Under the pieces are notes generated by a model that ran no database searches, was not told the DNA's origin, and worked only from the letters and a program-made list of their open reading frames with translations. The position numbers and the translations under genes were made by a program. This document shows positions 13,863-25,800 of a stretch of 64,000 nt of DNA, in pieces. The first letter of the stretch is position 1; every line of letters begins with the position of its first letter. The DNA is from Datnioides undecimradiatus (lineage: Eukaryota; Chordata; Actinopteri; Lobotiformes; Datnioididae), in NCBI GenBank assembly GCA_008933995.1, contig WARS01000071.1:2711652-2775651 (forward strand), given 5' to 3'.

Positions 13863-16800
13863 TTATTCAGCTATCTAAGGAGCAGCTCTGAGCTTAAGTC
13901 AAACCCTTTGCTGATAACTGACAATAGCTTCACACCGACCCTCAGCTTCATTAACTCATTTAAGATTTCAGTGGTGGTACAGTGATGATGGTGAACAAAG
14001 GCTCTATGGAAAGTGACGTGAATGTACTGTTATAACATATGTTATTATTTTCTGTATTAATAAAAGTACAGCACTTATTTCTGTTTTACTTTATTGTCCT
14101 GAAACAAAATAAAATCCAAAAATACAAACAATAAAAAAGGGCTCTGTTGTCCACTTATTTGTTTGTTAACATTACAAAAATATATGTTGTTTATTTGTTA
14201 TCAATAATGAGAGTCAGCTGAAAAGATGCAGTGTTCTTGCGCGACTCTGGTTGTGGTTGAATTAGTGTCATATCCATATCGATGAAAGAAGAACTGGCCG
14301 CCTGTGTGCAGAGCTGCTCGTTTGTGCAGGTCTTAATGACCTTAATTAGTGCAAATCTGACAAATCTGATCATATAATAACTATTATTATACTGTTGTTC
14401 CACTGCAGAGCTGGAGAACATCATAAAAAACGTATGAATGTCATGTTTGATATCTTCTTCCCCTGCGTTTGCAGCACCTGTACAAACTGGACCATCAATT
14501 CATGGTTAAATCAGGTTTTAACAATGACTTGAGGCCAAACTAACACCGAGCGCTGTGTCGTTACACAGCAGACAGATAAATCTTTACTCTGCTGCTGCTC
14601 TTTGGGTGAGCTTACATTTTGGCAAAGCTGCTTTCATCACGTGTGAAGCTGCCAGAGAAACTCACATACAAGCAAACCAGAGCCAACCGGGGCGAAGCCA
14701 TTAAATTCAAATTCACTCCATTCACTTCAGTCGCAGCGCAGCGTATTCATTACCCTGAACAAACGGCCTTCAGACGAGTGATTACAAAGTTCAAAGGAAC
14801 AAAGAGCAAAATAGATGATGGTCAAACTTTCTTTTATATTAACTCCATCAGAGCTGCGTCGAGGACGATGTAAACGCAGGGGAGGGGTGGCAGAGCAGAG
14901 CAGGAATATCTGGCACAGTAGGGATGATGACAGCGGGCAGAGGTCTAGGATCAGATACGCACCTAAACAGGAGTGGCCTCACCCCCCCCAACACCACCAC
15001 CATTGTGCTCTGACGTCTGCGGCTTTGCACTTCTCAGTACTGTCTCATCAAAAGCATACCAGTCAGAGAAGTCATTTATCTTCCAGCAATCTTTTCCATC
15101 ACCTCACCCCCCCTCCTAACAATCAGTAAGGACAGCTATCATCCGGAACAGTTATTATCCACACTTTAGCAAATAGCAACGTATAAAAGCTGTTTCGCTG
15201 TTTGGAGCGAACGTTCGTGAGGTGCTGCTGGGCGAAACAAACCGCCGAGCAGCCAGAGAGGTGTAATTCATCTATGGCAACCGAACGACAGATCCGTAAG
15301 TCACTGGAAACCACCAAGGCTGGAAATATCTGTTGCGTGGCCACACGTGTGAGAACGGAGGGAAAAAAGTTTCCATGGCCCTTAAAATACAGCTCAGAGC
15401 TACGGGCTCGGAGACGCAAATGTTGCTGAAATTCATAGAAGTTTCATTTGGATGGAGGAAACAGTAAAAGGCAAGAGGAGACAGGAAGGGAGGAGAGGAG
15501 ACTAGGAGAGAGAGAAGAAGTTAGGAAAAGAGGAGATGAAACCAAATAAAGGTGATGAAAGGTGAGGAGGGAAGGCGAGAGAGGAAACCAGCAGGGATGG
15601 GAGAGGAAGAGGGCTGAGGAGAGGAATCAAGGAGGAAGGGAAGATGAAAGGGGAGGAGAAAAGAAAGGAGCAGAGGAGAGAAGTGGAAAAGAGAGGAGAG
15701 GATGTCAGAGTAAAGGAGAACAGAAGACAATGGACAAGAGAAGAAGGAAAGAAGATAAGGAGAGAGGAGAGGAGGTGATGAGTCTAGGAGAGAGGAGAAG
15801 GAACCAGTTAAGAGGTGAGGAGAGTTGAGGAGACATGAGTACAGGAAAGAAGTTGAGGAAGAAGGACAGGAGAGGGGATGAGTCAAGGAACCAGTGGAGA
15901 GAGGTGAGGAGACAAGGCTAATGGAAAGCAGTTAAGGAAGAAGGAGAGGAGATGAGTCAAGCTGGCAGGTAAAGAAGCCAGCAAAGAGGAGAGGAGGGGT
16001 GAGGAATCAAGGGAAGAGGAAACAGGTTAAGGATAGAGGAGAGGAAATGAGAGGAGTCAAGGAGACAGGTGAAGACACGGGTAAAGGTCGAGGTTTGCAA
16101 TCAAGGAGATGAGAAGCAACATAGAGGAGAGGACTCAAGGACTGAGGTGACAAACCAAGGATGGATGAGGGGAAACATGGGGGAGAAGAAGAGAGGAGAG
16201 GAGGGAGGGGAAGGAGGGGAAGGGGAGTGGGGGAGGAGAGTCTCAGTTCAGAGCTCTGCAGCAGAAACTTGGAAAAGCTGAGGCACAGTGAGCCCGTCTG
16301 AGCGTGCGTTGGAACCGCACAACGAAATGAGTTCGAAGTCGAAACCATCGGCGAGATTGAGTGCGACCACCTCGCGCCTGACGTCACGCTCTGCCCTTAA
16401 AGCTCTCCCCGCACTAACGCTGCTCCTGTAAGACTTCTTGCCTGCAAAGCAAACTCTCCTCTTTCCCTTCAACGCCTCCTCCTATCTTTTCATTTCCTCT
16501 GCCACACTTTCCTTTTCTCTCTCCTGTTGCGCTACAAACCAAACTTTCCCTGTTATTACAGGAAGCGGCTACCGCCCCACACCCTCCTCTGTCTTCAGCG
16601 TCTGCGCTAAATCCTAGTGCTTGTCAAAACTTGACAGCCTTATCAGTTTCGAGTGTTTTTCATTTGCTCAAAACCTCACAATGACGACCGCGTCGGGGAT
16701 CTGAAGAGGCTAATGGAGGCTGAGTCATGAGGGGAAACTGAAAAGAAAGCGAGGGAGAAGAGACTACAGAGAGGAATCGATGCTGGACCGTGCAGCCGGG

Positions 16801-19800
16801 CACCCCAGCTGTGAAAACCTCCAACCACATGAGAAAGAGTAAAAGATTCCTGCGAGTCCCGTTACTCCACTTATTGAATTTTTACAACCTGGTGGGCTGC
16901 CAGGCACTTGGCTCCACCAACACATTTCATGCCACTGCCACTCCTTGGTCCAGAAAAACAGAAGAGAGAGAGAGAGAGAGAGAGACAGAGCGAAAGACTG
17001 CTGGCTGAATCATCCCTCTCACCCACAATCCTCTGCTTTTATGACCTCCGTCTGCTTTCACAGAAGACTACGGCCTCTGCACTGTATGAGCGTGTGTCAG
17101 GTGATCGCGCAGCGCCGCGGACAGACACGTTTATCACGTAACCACATACAGGGCCCGCACGTCGGCCTGGCCTCCATCTCTCCGGTGTCAGTGAGAGACC
17201 TGATTGTAGTCTTGTGGTTGCCTCTCCGGGGGGGAGGGGCGGCCGGTGGCGGTGGTGGCGGCGGGGATGGGAGCTCACACCTTAACACAGAACAAAGGTG
17301 TTACAGTTCACTACTGTAAAAGCGGTGGGAACACAGCGCTGCGATACCGGCGATAACAGCGCTGGCAACAATGGTGAATTCCATTGGCGTGGCTAACGTG
17401 GCAAACTGCATGAATCACAGTTAAGTGTGTGTCTGAGAAAACAGTTGTGAACATGAACTCTGACAGCAGCGCGGCTGATTATTAGTCAGTATTAGTCTCC
17501 GGCTGATGCTTGTACCTGGATGTTTACACCGATTAAGCAGGTATTTGATGTATTTTAACACTTGTAAACTGAAGGCAGACTCCTGTCACATTTCCAGTGT
17601 TTGACTTGCGTTACGTCCGACATCGTGTCAAACATCACACCCAACGCCATGAACACAGCATAAAAGCGGGGAACGGTAGAAAGCGGCGCAGCAAGATGGC
17701 CGCCCTGCCAGTGCTGCATCTTAAACAATGTGAAGATCAAACTCAGCCGCAGGGCAGAGCTCCTGCTGTTTACACGCCAACCTCGGTTCACGTGGCAGCA
17801 TCACGGCCCGAAAAGGGGCGGGACTTAGCTTGTGTCTCCATCACTACCAATCGGACCTGGAGCCGATAAACACCTGAGACTACTGCAGGGTAGACGTCAG
17901 CAGCCAGATGTTGGTGGGTGTCAGTGGCTGGTTGAGCAGTGTGAAAGGGGCTGAAGACTCCACCACAAAGTCAGCAGCTCTGGGATTCAATAGTCATTCA
18001 GCGCTTTGAGCCTGATGCTATCATGCTAATGCTTTGCAGAGAAGTTTGCTAACATGTTCAGTTTAGCAAGTTAGCACGCTGACACTTGCTAACTGACACT
18101 GACAAGACAAAGTGCAGCTTGTCTTGTTTGTGATGGTCAATGCTAACGGTTTGGAAGAAGACAGTCCCTTTCAAACGATACCTGGCAAGTGATTGGATGA
18201 AACATCCGTCTATCACAGGCTAACTTCAAACTTTCAGATCAGCAGAGTGTTTGCTGGACCCAGTCGGTAAAGGACCATCAAGAAAAGCCTTCAGTGCAGT
18301 TTTTTGCTCTTCGTTCATTGATTAATGCCGAGTTTCGATATAACTGATACTAAAGCAAGATCTATATGGACCTACTGCAGCCGGTACCTCGCTGCTGACG
18401 CAGTAACACTTCACATGCTTCCAGCAGTTCCTCATTGGACACCGACCGGTCCAAGCTGTTGCAGGCAGAATGGGCTGTGATTCTGCAGGCAGCTGCCTCA
18501 CCAGGTAAGATGTCTTAAACCTAAATGTCACCCTAATATCACAGTTATCGGTCTAATAATTGAGATACTTCGGTGCAGATCGAGGTGGAGGACTAACCGA
18601 CGTTGCCATCCACGGGCCCTGCTACTGTTTCTACTTAGAAATGACTTTTGTAAACAATAACATTTAGCGGCGTTTAGTTGGATTTATGACTTTGCAGCAG
18701 GTTGTCAAGCACCTGATAAAGTAATTCAAAACAAAATACCTTGGGTAATCACACTTGTATCCCCAGGCCTTCAACGGTTTCCACTAATAATGTACGTTAT
18801 CTTGTTCCAATTAATATGTCATCGACAGCTTGCTTTACAGATTGGCCTATTATTGATAATTACTGCCCCGAAGTCTTTTAAGGATGGGTGATGCTGTATG
18901 GACTGTAAAGCCCTCAAGGGGCAGATTTGTCATTTGTGATATTGAGCGATGTGAATAAAATTGACCTGACAGCGCAAAAGGTCTTTGGTAATGTTATTAT
19001 CAACACTATGACAAGTCTATTAGGAACTAGAACTGCTAATTGCTAATGTAGCATGACTTTCAATTATGCAAAACGGCCAAACTGTGATCAATTAGGCACA
19101 AATAACGACTTTAAAGTGCATTTGTAACACCACTCACATGCGCACTGGTGACGTTTCTGAACAACAGGTGATTGTGAGTTCACCCGGGGCGATGACGACG
19201 TGATGCTGTCACACCGATGTACTCTGCAAGTTCTGATTGAACCGAAATGAGCGTCTCCTGTCGGCATCGCTGAGACAACCCAAAGCACAGAGCCGGTGCG
19301 AAGGCAAATCGACCTAAATCAGAGTGTGGTCAAGACTCCAGAGGAGACGTAAACAGCAGGTAGACGAGGGGTGAATGAAACGAAAACAAAGCGAGAGTTT
19401 ACGTCGAACTAACGCAGCGAATCAGGCCGCACACGCAGAACTGTCCTCTTTTCTCCAAACACAAAAAGCTGTTTTTGCCTTACCTCTCTTGCCGCAACTC
19501 CAGATCAAAATCTGCTCTGATCTGACACAACTGAGGTTCTACAAACTTGATCAGGCTTGTAGGAGGTAATTACACAGAATGAAGAGAAAAATAAAGAATC
19601 CAGCGGACTGAAACGCAGCTAAATGCATTCCTCCTGTAATACCACCTTCATGACTGCTGCTGGCGCCGAGTCAAAGGCAAACTCCATCGTCAGTTTTGAG
19701 GCTCATGTCTGTGGCGGCGTTGTGTTCATCGAGCTGTCTCTAATTCTGTGCTTTGCATGTACATCGGGTTTGGTAAAACACATAATTCAACCTAAAGCAA

Positions 19801-22800
19801 TGTCAGCCCATCAGCGTTAGAGCCGCACTGATTCATGCTTTAATAACACTGCTCTGCTCAGCTCTTCGCTCTTTGCTCTCTGCACCTTCACCAGCCTCAG
19901 ATCCACCCGCAGCGGGTCAATGGGACAAACCCGTCCCACGCCACCTGCCCAGGACCCAACACAGGCAGACACGGTTACCAACTACCTGCTGCAAAGGTGA
20001 AGAACGGTAGAGGACTCTGATGGGGGGGAAGCAATGTTGTATTTAACATGTCTGCCATAACAACTCATTTGATTTAACTTCAGTCCCTCAGAAGGCAAAA
20101 CGCGTATGTGTGCGGCTGCGTTTGAGAGACAATAGGTCCAACTGCGGCATTACACACAGGGAAGGCACTGCTGTAACTGCAAATCATTACTGCAATTAAG
20201 ATGATTACAATGTGGCAACCGCTCCGCCACATCCGGCAACCGAGAGCTGACGGAGGTGCCTTGCAACAGACAAGTCTGATGATCCTGAAGGTTTACCTGC
20301 AGATGTATAATAAGTTACTGAGTTGCCCCGCTTGTGTGCCAAAGCTTTGCAAGTGGATTTGCCAAACTGTTGCATAATCCCCGGCTCTGATGCAGCAAAG
20401 AGGGACTGAAACAGACTCAGCGTCTTCGCCGTGAGGCTGCTGTTTATCTTGTTACTGAACCTGGGTTGTTTTGGGCTTTTTTTAACCGAAGTGGAGGAAA
20501 ATCCCTGAACCGACGTCACGAAGCAATCTTCAGAAACGCTCCGAAGGTGACCCAAATCCAGCTCCGCTCAGCAGCCGAGACGCACGTAATTCAAATTCAA
20601 GCGATTGTGTCTGGAGCTTTCCCTGATTTTTAGCGCGCGTTAAGCACGGCTGTCAACAAAGAGGGATTTGCTAAAGAACAGGCAGTTGAAGGATCTTGTA
20701 AGAGTGCAAAACAAACACGAGGGAACTGGCAGCAGCCACGCAGAAGTACAAGCAACAGCAAACCCACATTGTAATCCGTCCAAGCTACGAGACGTAAGCC
20801 AGAAAAAAGAAAATATACGTGACGTGTCTGTTTTCACATACATCGTCTCCGTATACACACAACGCAGGCAAACAACCAGTTGGCCCGTATTTCAACCACT
20901 AATATACAAGTGGGCTGTGTCATTATCTTCAGCGTCTCTGAAAATAGTACTTAAGTGATTAATAGACCAACAAATGCAGCACGATGAGTAAATTATATAG
21001 GTTTGATCTTAAAGCGGTGCAGCCTCCAGTGTTTCTTGGTCCGAGCAGGGCAAGAGGTTCACTTTAGGCTCCTGTGCTGATGCCGGTTCACGTTACGGAC
21101 CGCAGGGCTGCTCCTGAGTCAGATTTTCCTACTTTGAGTCACAGGTACAACCAGGGTGCTGGTGGTTTTTCATACAACACCACCTCACCTACAGTTCTGA
21201 GAAACCTATTCATCACGACCTCCACCCAGTCGCTGCACAACTCAGACGTCAGCGGGGCAGCCGTCCCACGCTGAGCTCTTACTTCACCTGCAGCGCTCGC
21301 GGAGGAGTCAGTGCTGTTCAGTGAGATCTTCGGACTGATGATTTCAATATTAATTCCACGCAGGCTTAGCTGAACTTACCCGGCCTTCGTCATGCTCACT
21401 TTAGCAAATGAAAACATGTTCGGCAGTGTCGCTGCTCCCCAGGCTTTGTAAGAGAGTTCGTGAGAACAACGACAGAGACGACGTCTGCTTCTTACCGTGC
21501 CGCTCACCCTGACGTCGTACAGCCGCCCCCAGTCGTCCTCGTGGCTGTCCACCATCATCATGCTGTCATCTTCCTGCAGCAGCCACTCAGCCTGCAGGTC
21601 GACCTTCACCTCCTCCCCCATGGAGTGCATCCCTACGGCGGGGAACAGGCCCTCTGCAGACACGGGAACCTCCACTGAACCAACCTGCATTGGAGAAAGA
21701 ATGTAAGGAAGCAACAGGTGAAGAACCAGAGGTAGCACCGGACCACACAGACAGTACAAGCGCACGTTTGTGTTTAAGTAACGCTGCAGTGCAGGATGTC
21801 GATCAGATGAAAAACACCCACCTCTTTGCCATTTTTGGTAAAAAAGACTGTTGTTAGACCAGCTTCTATATTCTCAGAGTGGATTCCACAGCCGATGCGG
21901 TCGCCCCGAGCACACTTTGGCCCGAACTGCTGCCCCACGGGGTTGCCGTTGTACAGCCTGGAGTGACAAGACAAGAATACTCATAATACGAATGCAATTA
22001 AAATGATGAAGTGATGGCTTAGCTCCCACATCTTCAAACCTCATTTACACCTGTGTTAAGGAGGCGTGCTGCAGCGACAGATCTTTGTGTGCTGCTTACA
22101 CCGTCGCTCATGTGCACCCTCTCAAAGATAAAACTAGTGTCTGCAGAGACACCGCACAATGAGAGCGTGAGCGGTCGCTGGTTAGCTTCCTGCTTGCGTC
22201 CTGTGTGTAACATGTAAATGATTTATCAAGCAGCGATGCTCCGGCTCCGTCGTTATGAAGGTCTGCTGCTTTAGTTTGGGTTTTGGACAATCGGTCAGAG
22301 CAGATGAGCAGTTTGGAGACGTCATTTCGAACTCCGACAAAACGTGAAATGCATTTTTCATGGGCTTCTACTTCTTCGTTACAACTAAATTTATAGCAAA
22401 AGGATTCATATAAAAAGAATCTACAATGAAAATCAGTAACCCAAAGCCCTGTTCAGTGATGATAAAGTGTGGCGGGCTCTGAGAACTTTGTTTCTGCATC
22501 TGTAAACTTTAATTTTGGTGCAAAGCTAAAAAAGAAAGCTCCGGAGAATGATGCAACGAATTACTGCTGCAGCTCTGCGTGGATGCAGCATCGACAGGCC
22601 ACAATCCATTTTCTCAAACCGTGCAAGAAGCCAGTGGTGTGCAGCAGAGTAAAGATGACTGTGGTTTGACTTACTTGCCGTTGTCAGCGTGGTAAGCTAC
22701 AGAGTATGGCAGCCAGCCAGGCTGGTGGTCCAGCCTGTAGAATTTAGGCACCAGGCCCACAGCAATAGTCCCCCTCACCCCTGTGTCCACTATTGTCACC

Positions 22801-25800
22801 TACACACACAAAAACACACGCACGCACATACACACACACAGACCGACCAATTATAGCTGGGCAGGACTTTATAGTTTATACTCATGTATGTGGGTTAAAT
22901 GAAATCAACCACCTTTAAAACCCAACTCAGAAAAAGAAGCCCTCCAGTAAATCTCAGTCTACTGTGGTTAGTGTGGGTCTCTCCCAGATGCCCGGCGTCT
23001 GACTCGCTGTGTGGCTCTGCAGCCGTCAGAGGAGTACCAGCATGTCGCTACAAACTGCAGTGAAGCAATACAACGCTAGCAGCAATCTTGATTAACCAGC
23101 GTTAACTTGACAAACGGCGTTTTCAGAGAACAACACCGCAGTGTCACGTCCCGCGGGGTCCATCGCCTTCACGCACCAACGGTCTGCCTTTGAACTGTGA
23201 ACAGTGGAGCTTGGACGGCGCTGGTCTGCTGGTGTTGGCACATTGTGCACGTTACATAATTATTGTAGTGTCAGTACAAAGTTAAACAATGAATATTTAA
23301 CTAAACGTTAATAAAGTTACCCGAGGAAGGAGCTTCCTGCACAGTCTAATCGCTGTGAAACTGGTGCACAACCATTCAAGTTCACTCTTTTGGGTAATGT
23401 TTGAATTTTTCTTCTGTATTATTAGTTTTTAGAAAAATCCCATAACTGTCCGACTCTGATTAACATCCAGCAGCAAACACAAAACCAGTGCTTTAAATGC
23501 ATTTGATGCTAGTTCGATTGCAGAGTCCAACAAAGCTGCAACGCACAGTTAAACGTGATAACGCTACGAGCAGCAGCAGCAGCATGAACTGATTATAGCG
23601 GGACATCTCCTCTGCAGAGCTCCGGTGGCAGCTGGGGAAAACCTCCAGGATCACCTCCTCCCCTCAGACAGAACGGCCAGCCTGCTAACCAGGACCAATC
23701 AGAGCCAAACGACAAACTCTACCAAGCAGAATTAGGTGAAAGGTAAACGCAGCCGAACGCAGGAGAACAGCCCCATCCGGTGTGAGCCTGCATTCGTTCC
23801 CCTACTTTGTCGCCGACCTCTCAAAGTCATTTCTCATGCCTCTAAATCTTAGCATGCCCCCCCCCCCCCACCATCTCCACTTATCTGCCTCATTCTCCAC
23901 CTCCATCCTTACCCTGGACCTCCCAAATCACTGCTCCTGCAGGATGGATGTCAGGGATATCAGGTCGCGTGAAACTGAACTTCTTGAGCTTCCAGAGATT
24001 CCAGGTCTGATTCCTTCCCAGTCTGGCACTTGAGGGGTAATACTCTATACCTGCGCTTTATTAAACAAATGCATTCTTTGCCTTGGCAGGCTGCCGCGTC
24101 CACACTTAAACCTCATTTGTGTCTCGACGATACAACCAGAAGTTACAGAAACACGTGAGGGACGACATGTGAGCCCGGCAGAGAGCAGGAATCTCCTCGC
24201 TGATGAGCCGTTAAGTTATGTTGATATGAATTTTTCGAACAGATCTATTAAAACGGGAGGAATGCTGCAGATGTTCAGCTGGGCTTGAAGAAGACAGATG
24301 GCGGAGAGGGAAAAAAAAAAAGCGGGGGAAAGTTTCGCAGCAGCGGCAGAGGTGAAATGGATTCCGTGTGAGGGCAGAACCGGGAGAAACACGAGGATAG
24401 CGGTGACGCATATGTCGACGGAGGCCTGACCTTTATCAGAATAAACGCTCCCAAACTTCCGAGATATCTGCGAAACTGACAGCATGTGCGTCACAGAGCG
24501 GAGAATAATGTAGCATAAAACTCTTGGGTAATGACCACACTAAAATCCACTTGTTTAAATGTCAGGGAGATCTATCAGCCCGCAAATGTTATGCTCATTT
24601 AAATATAAACATTGTTATCTTTAAGCTTTTCTTGCTATGGAGGAGGGGAAGAGAGAGGGAGGCAGCGATGGAGGTCAGATGAGGGTTTGCCATCGCATTT
24701 AAAAGAAATGTCACATCTGGCCCAAATCTGGGACACCTCACAGCCACAAAAAACAACGTCAGGCTGTTTAAAATCAAACCGACGCCAATATGAAATGTTT
24801 CAACATACGTCCCAAACGGTGCTCCTCGACTAAAAAAATACAAAATGTTAAAAATCTGAAAATGACAGTGGACGAGGTGAATCATTTTACGGCGGTGCCT
24901 GCTGCAACTACGAGACTCTGACGCCGCGTGGTCCCGTCTGGCTCTGTGTGCGGCTCTGCAGAATGACGCAGGTTCCCGGGATAATGTACAGCCCGATGTT
25001 TCCTCCTGGAGCCTGAAAAGCCAGACGGGGAAGAAGGCCCGCCTCACCTGCCGTCTCTTAACCCACACGTCACAAGGCCTGCTCTGACGTGCGCCGTCGA
25101 GAAACACGCCGGCTCATAAATAACCCGCCGCAGCCCTCTGCGCAGGTTATTTATGAGCCAACTCTCACAACTTTCCTGCGCTAAATCACCACGGTACTTT
25201 TTTACTCGTGCTCTTCTCTATGTATGGAAACTATTAGGCCTTTGATACACAGGGGCACCTCAGATTTGCTCAGTGTCCAATAGCTTCTCCTGCTGTCAGT
25301 CCGCCTGCCAGTCTGCTGAAAAACACTGTGTGTTAGACTAATCTTTGCGCTCAGAGATACCACCTAACCCACACCCTATCCCTCATTCCAATGCAGCTGG
25401 GACATTTTTGAGGTAGTGGTTTTGCACCGTTGAACTGGGAGACTGTAGGGGGGCACGCAGAATTTAATATGAAGTTGAGAAAATTGTCAGCAACAGGATT
25501 CCAGGGGATAAAATTGCCGGCTGGATGGTAAAGCAATCTTGGGCACACACAGGGACGATGGTATGCGGTAAGCCTATCGTATTGTGAATAACCTCCCACC
25601 CCCCAGCATTTCAAAATGAATAACTGTGCAAACAACCAACATCTACTAGCTTTCTAACAGTTACTAAGTATCCAAAGCATGTGGGGACAGCAGCTCAGTC
25701 GGGTGGCGGTCGTGTCAGCTAATCATGTGAAAACCTTGGAGAGCTAACGGTGGTCAGTTACAACAACTACAGCATCGCCATCAATGAGCCTTACCTCAAA

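Larger units (their letters stand above)
5021..21495 (-). other. 16.5-kb spryd3 intron
   Basis: No supported gene on either strand; the open frames are short, without recognisable domains or splice context. Contents: repeat copies near 5.9-6.1 kb and 18.0-18.1 kb, a retroposon-like tail near 18.9 kb, homopolymer T/A runs (8.9, 11.86, 13.66 kb), (AAAC)n near 10.81 kb, a GGGA run near 12.92 kb, (CA)n at 13.83 kb, an 0.8-kb polypurine tract (15.5-16.2 kb) and (GA)n at 16.96 kb. It is by far the longest intron of the window. Confidence 0.6.

Noticed and set aside
15521-15886. Ser/Leu/Pro-rich frame on minus and Arg/Glu/Gly-rich frame on plus
   Set aside because: Both are translations of the polypurine low-complexity tract.
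24595-25107. 170-codon open frame on minus in spryd3 intron 2
   Set aside because: No recognisable domain, no splice context, not shared with the surrounding gene; plausible by chance in this GC range.
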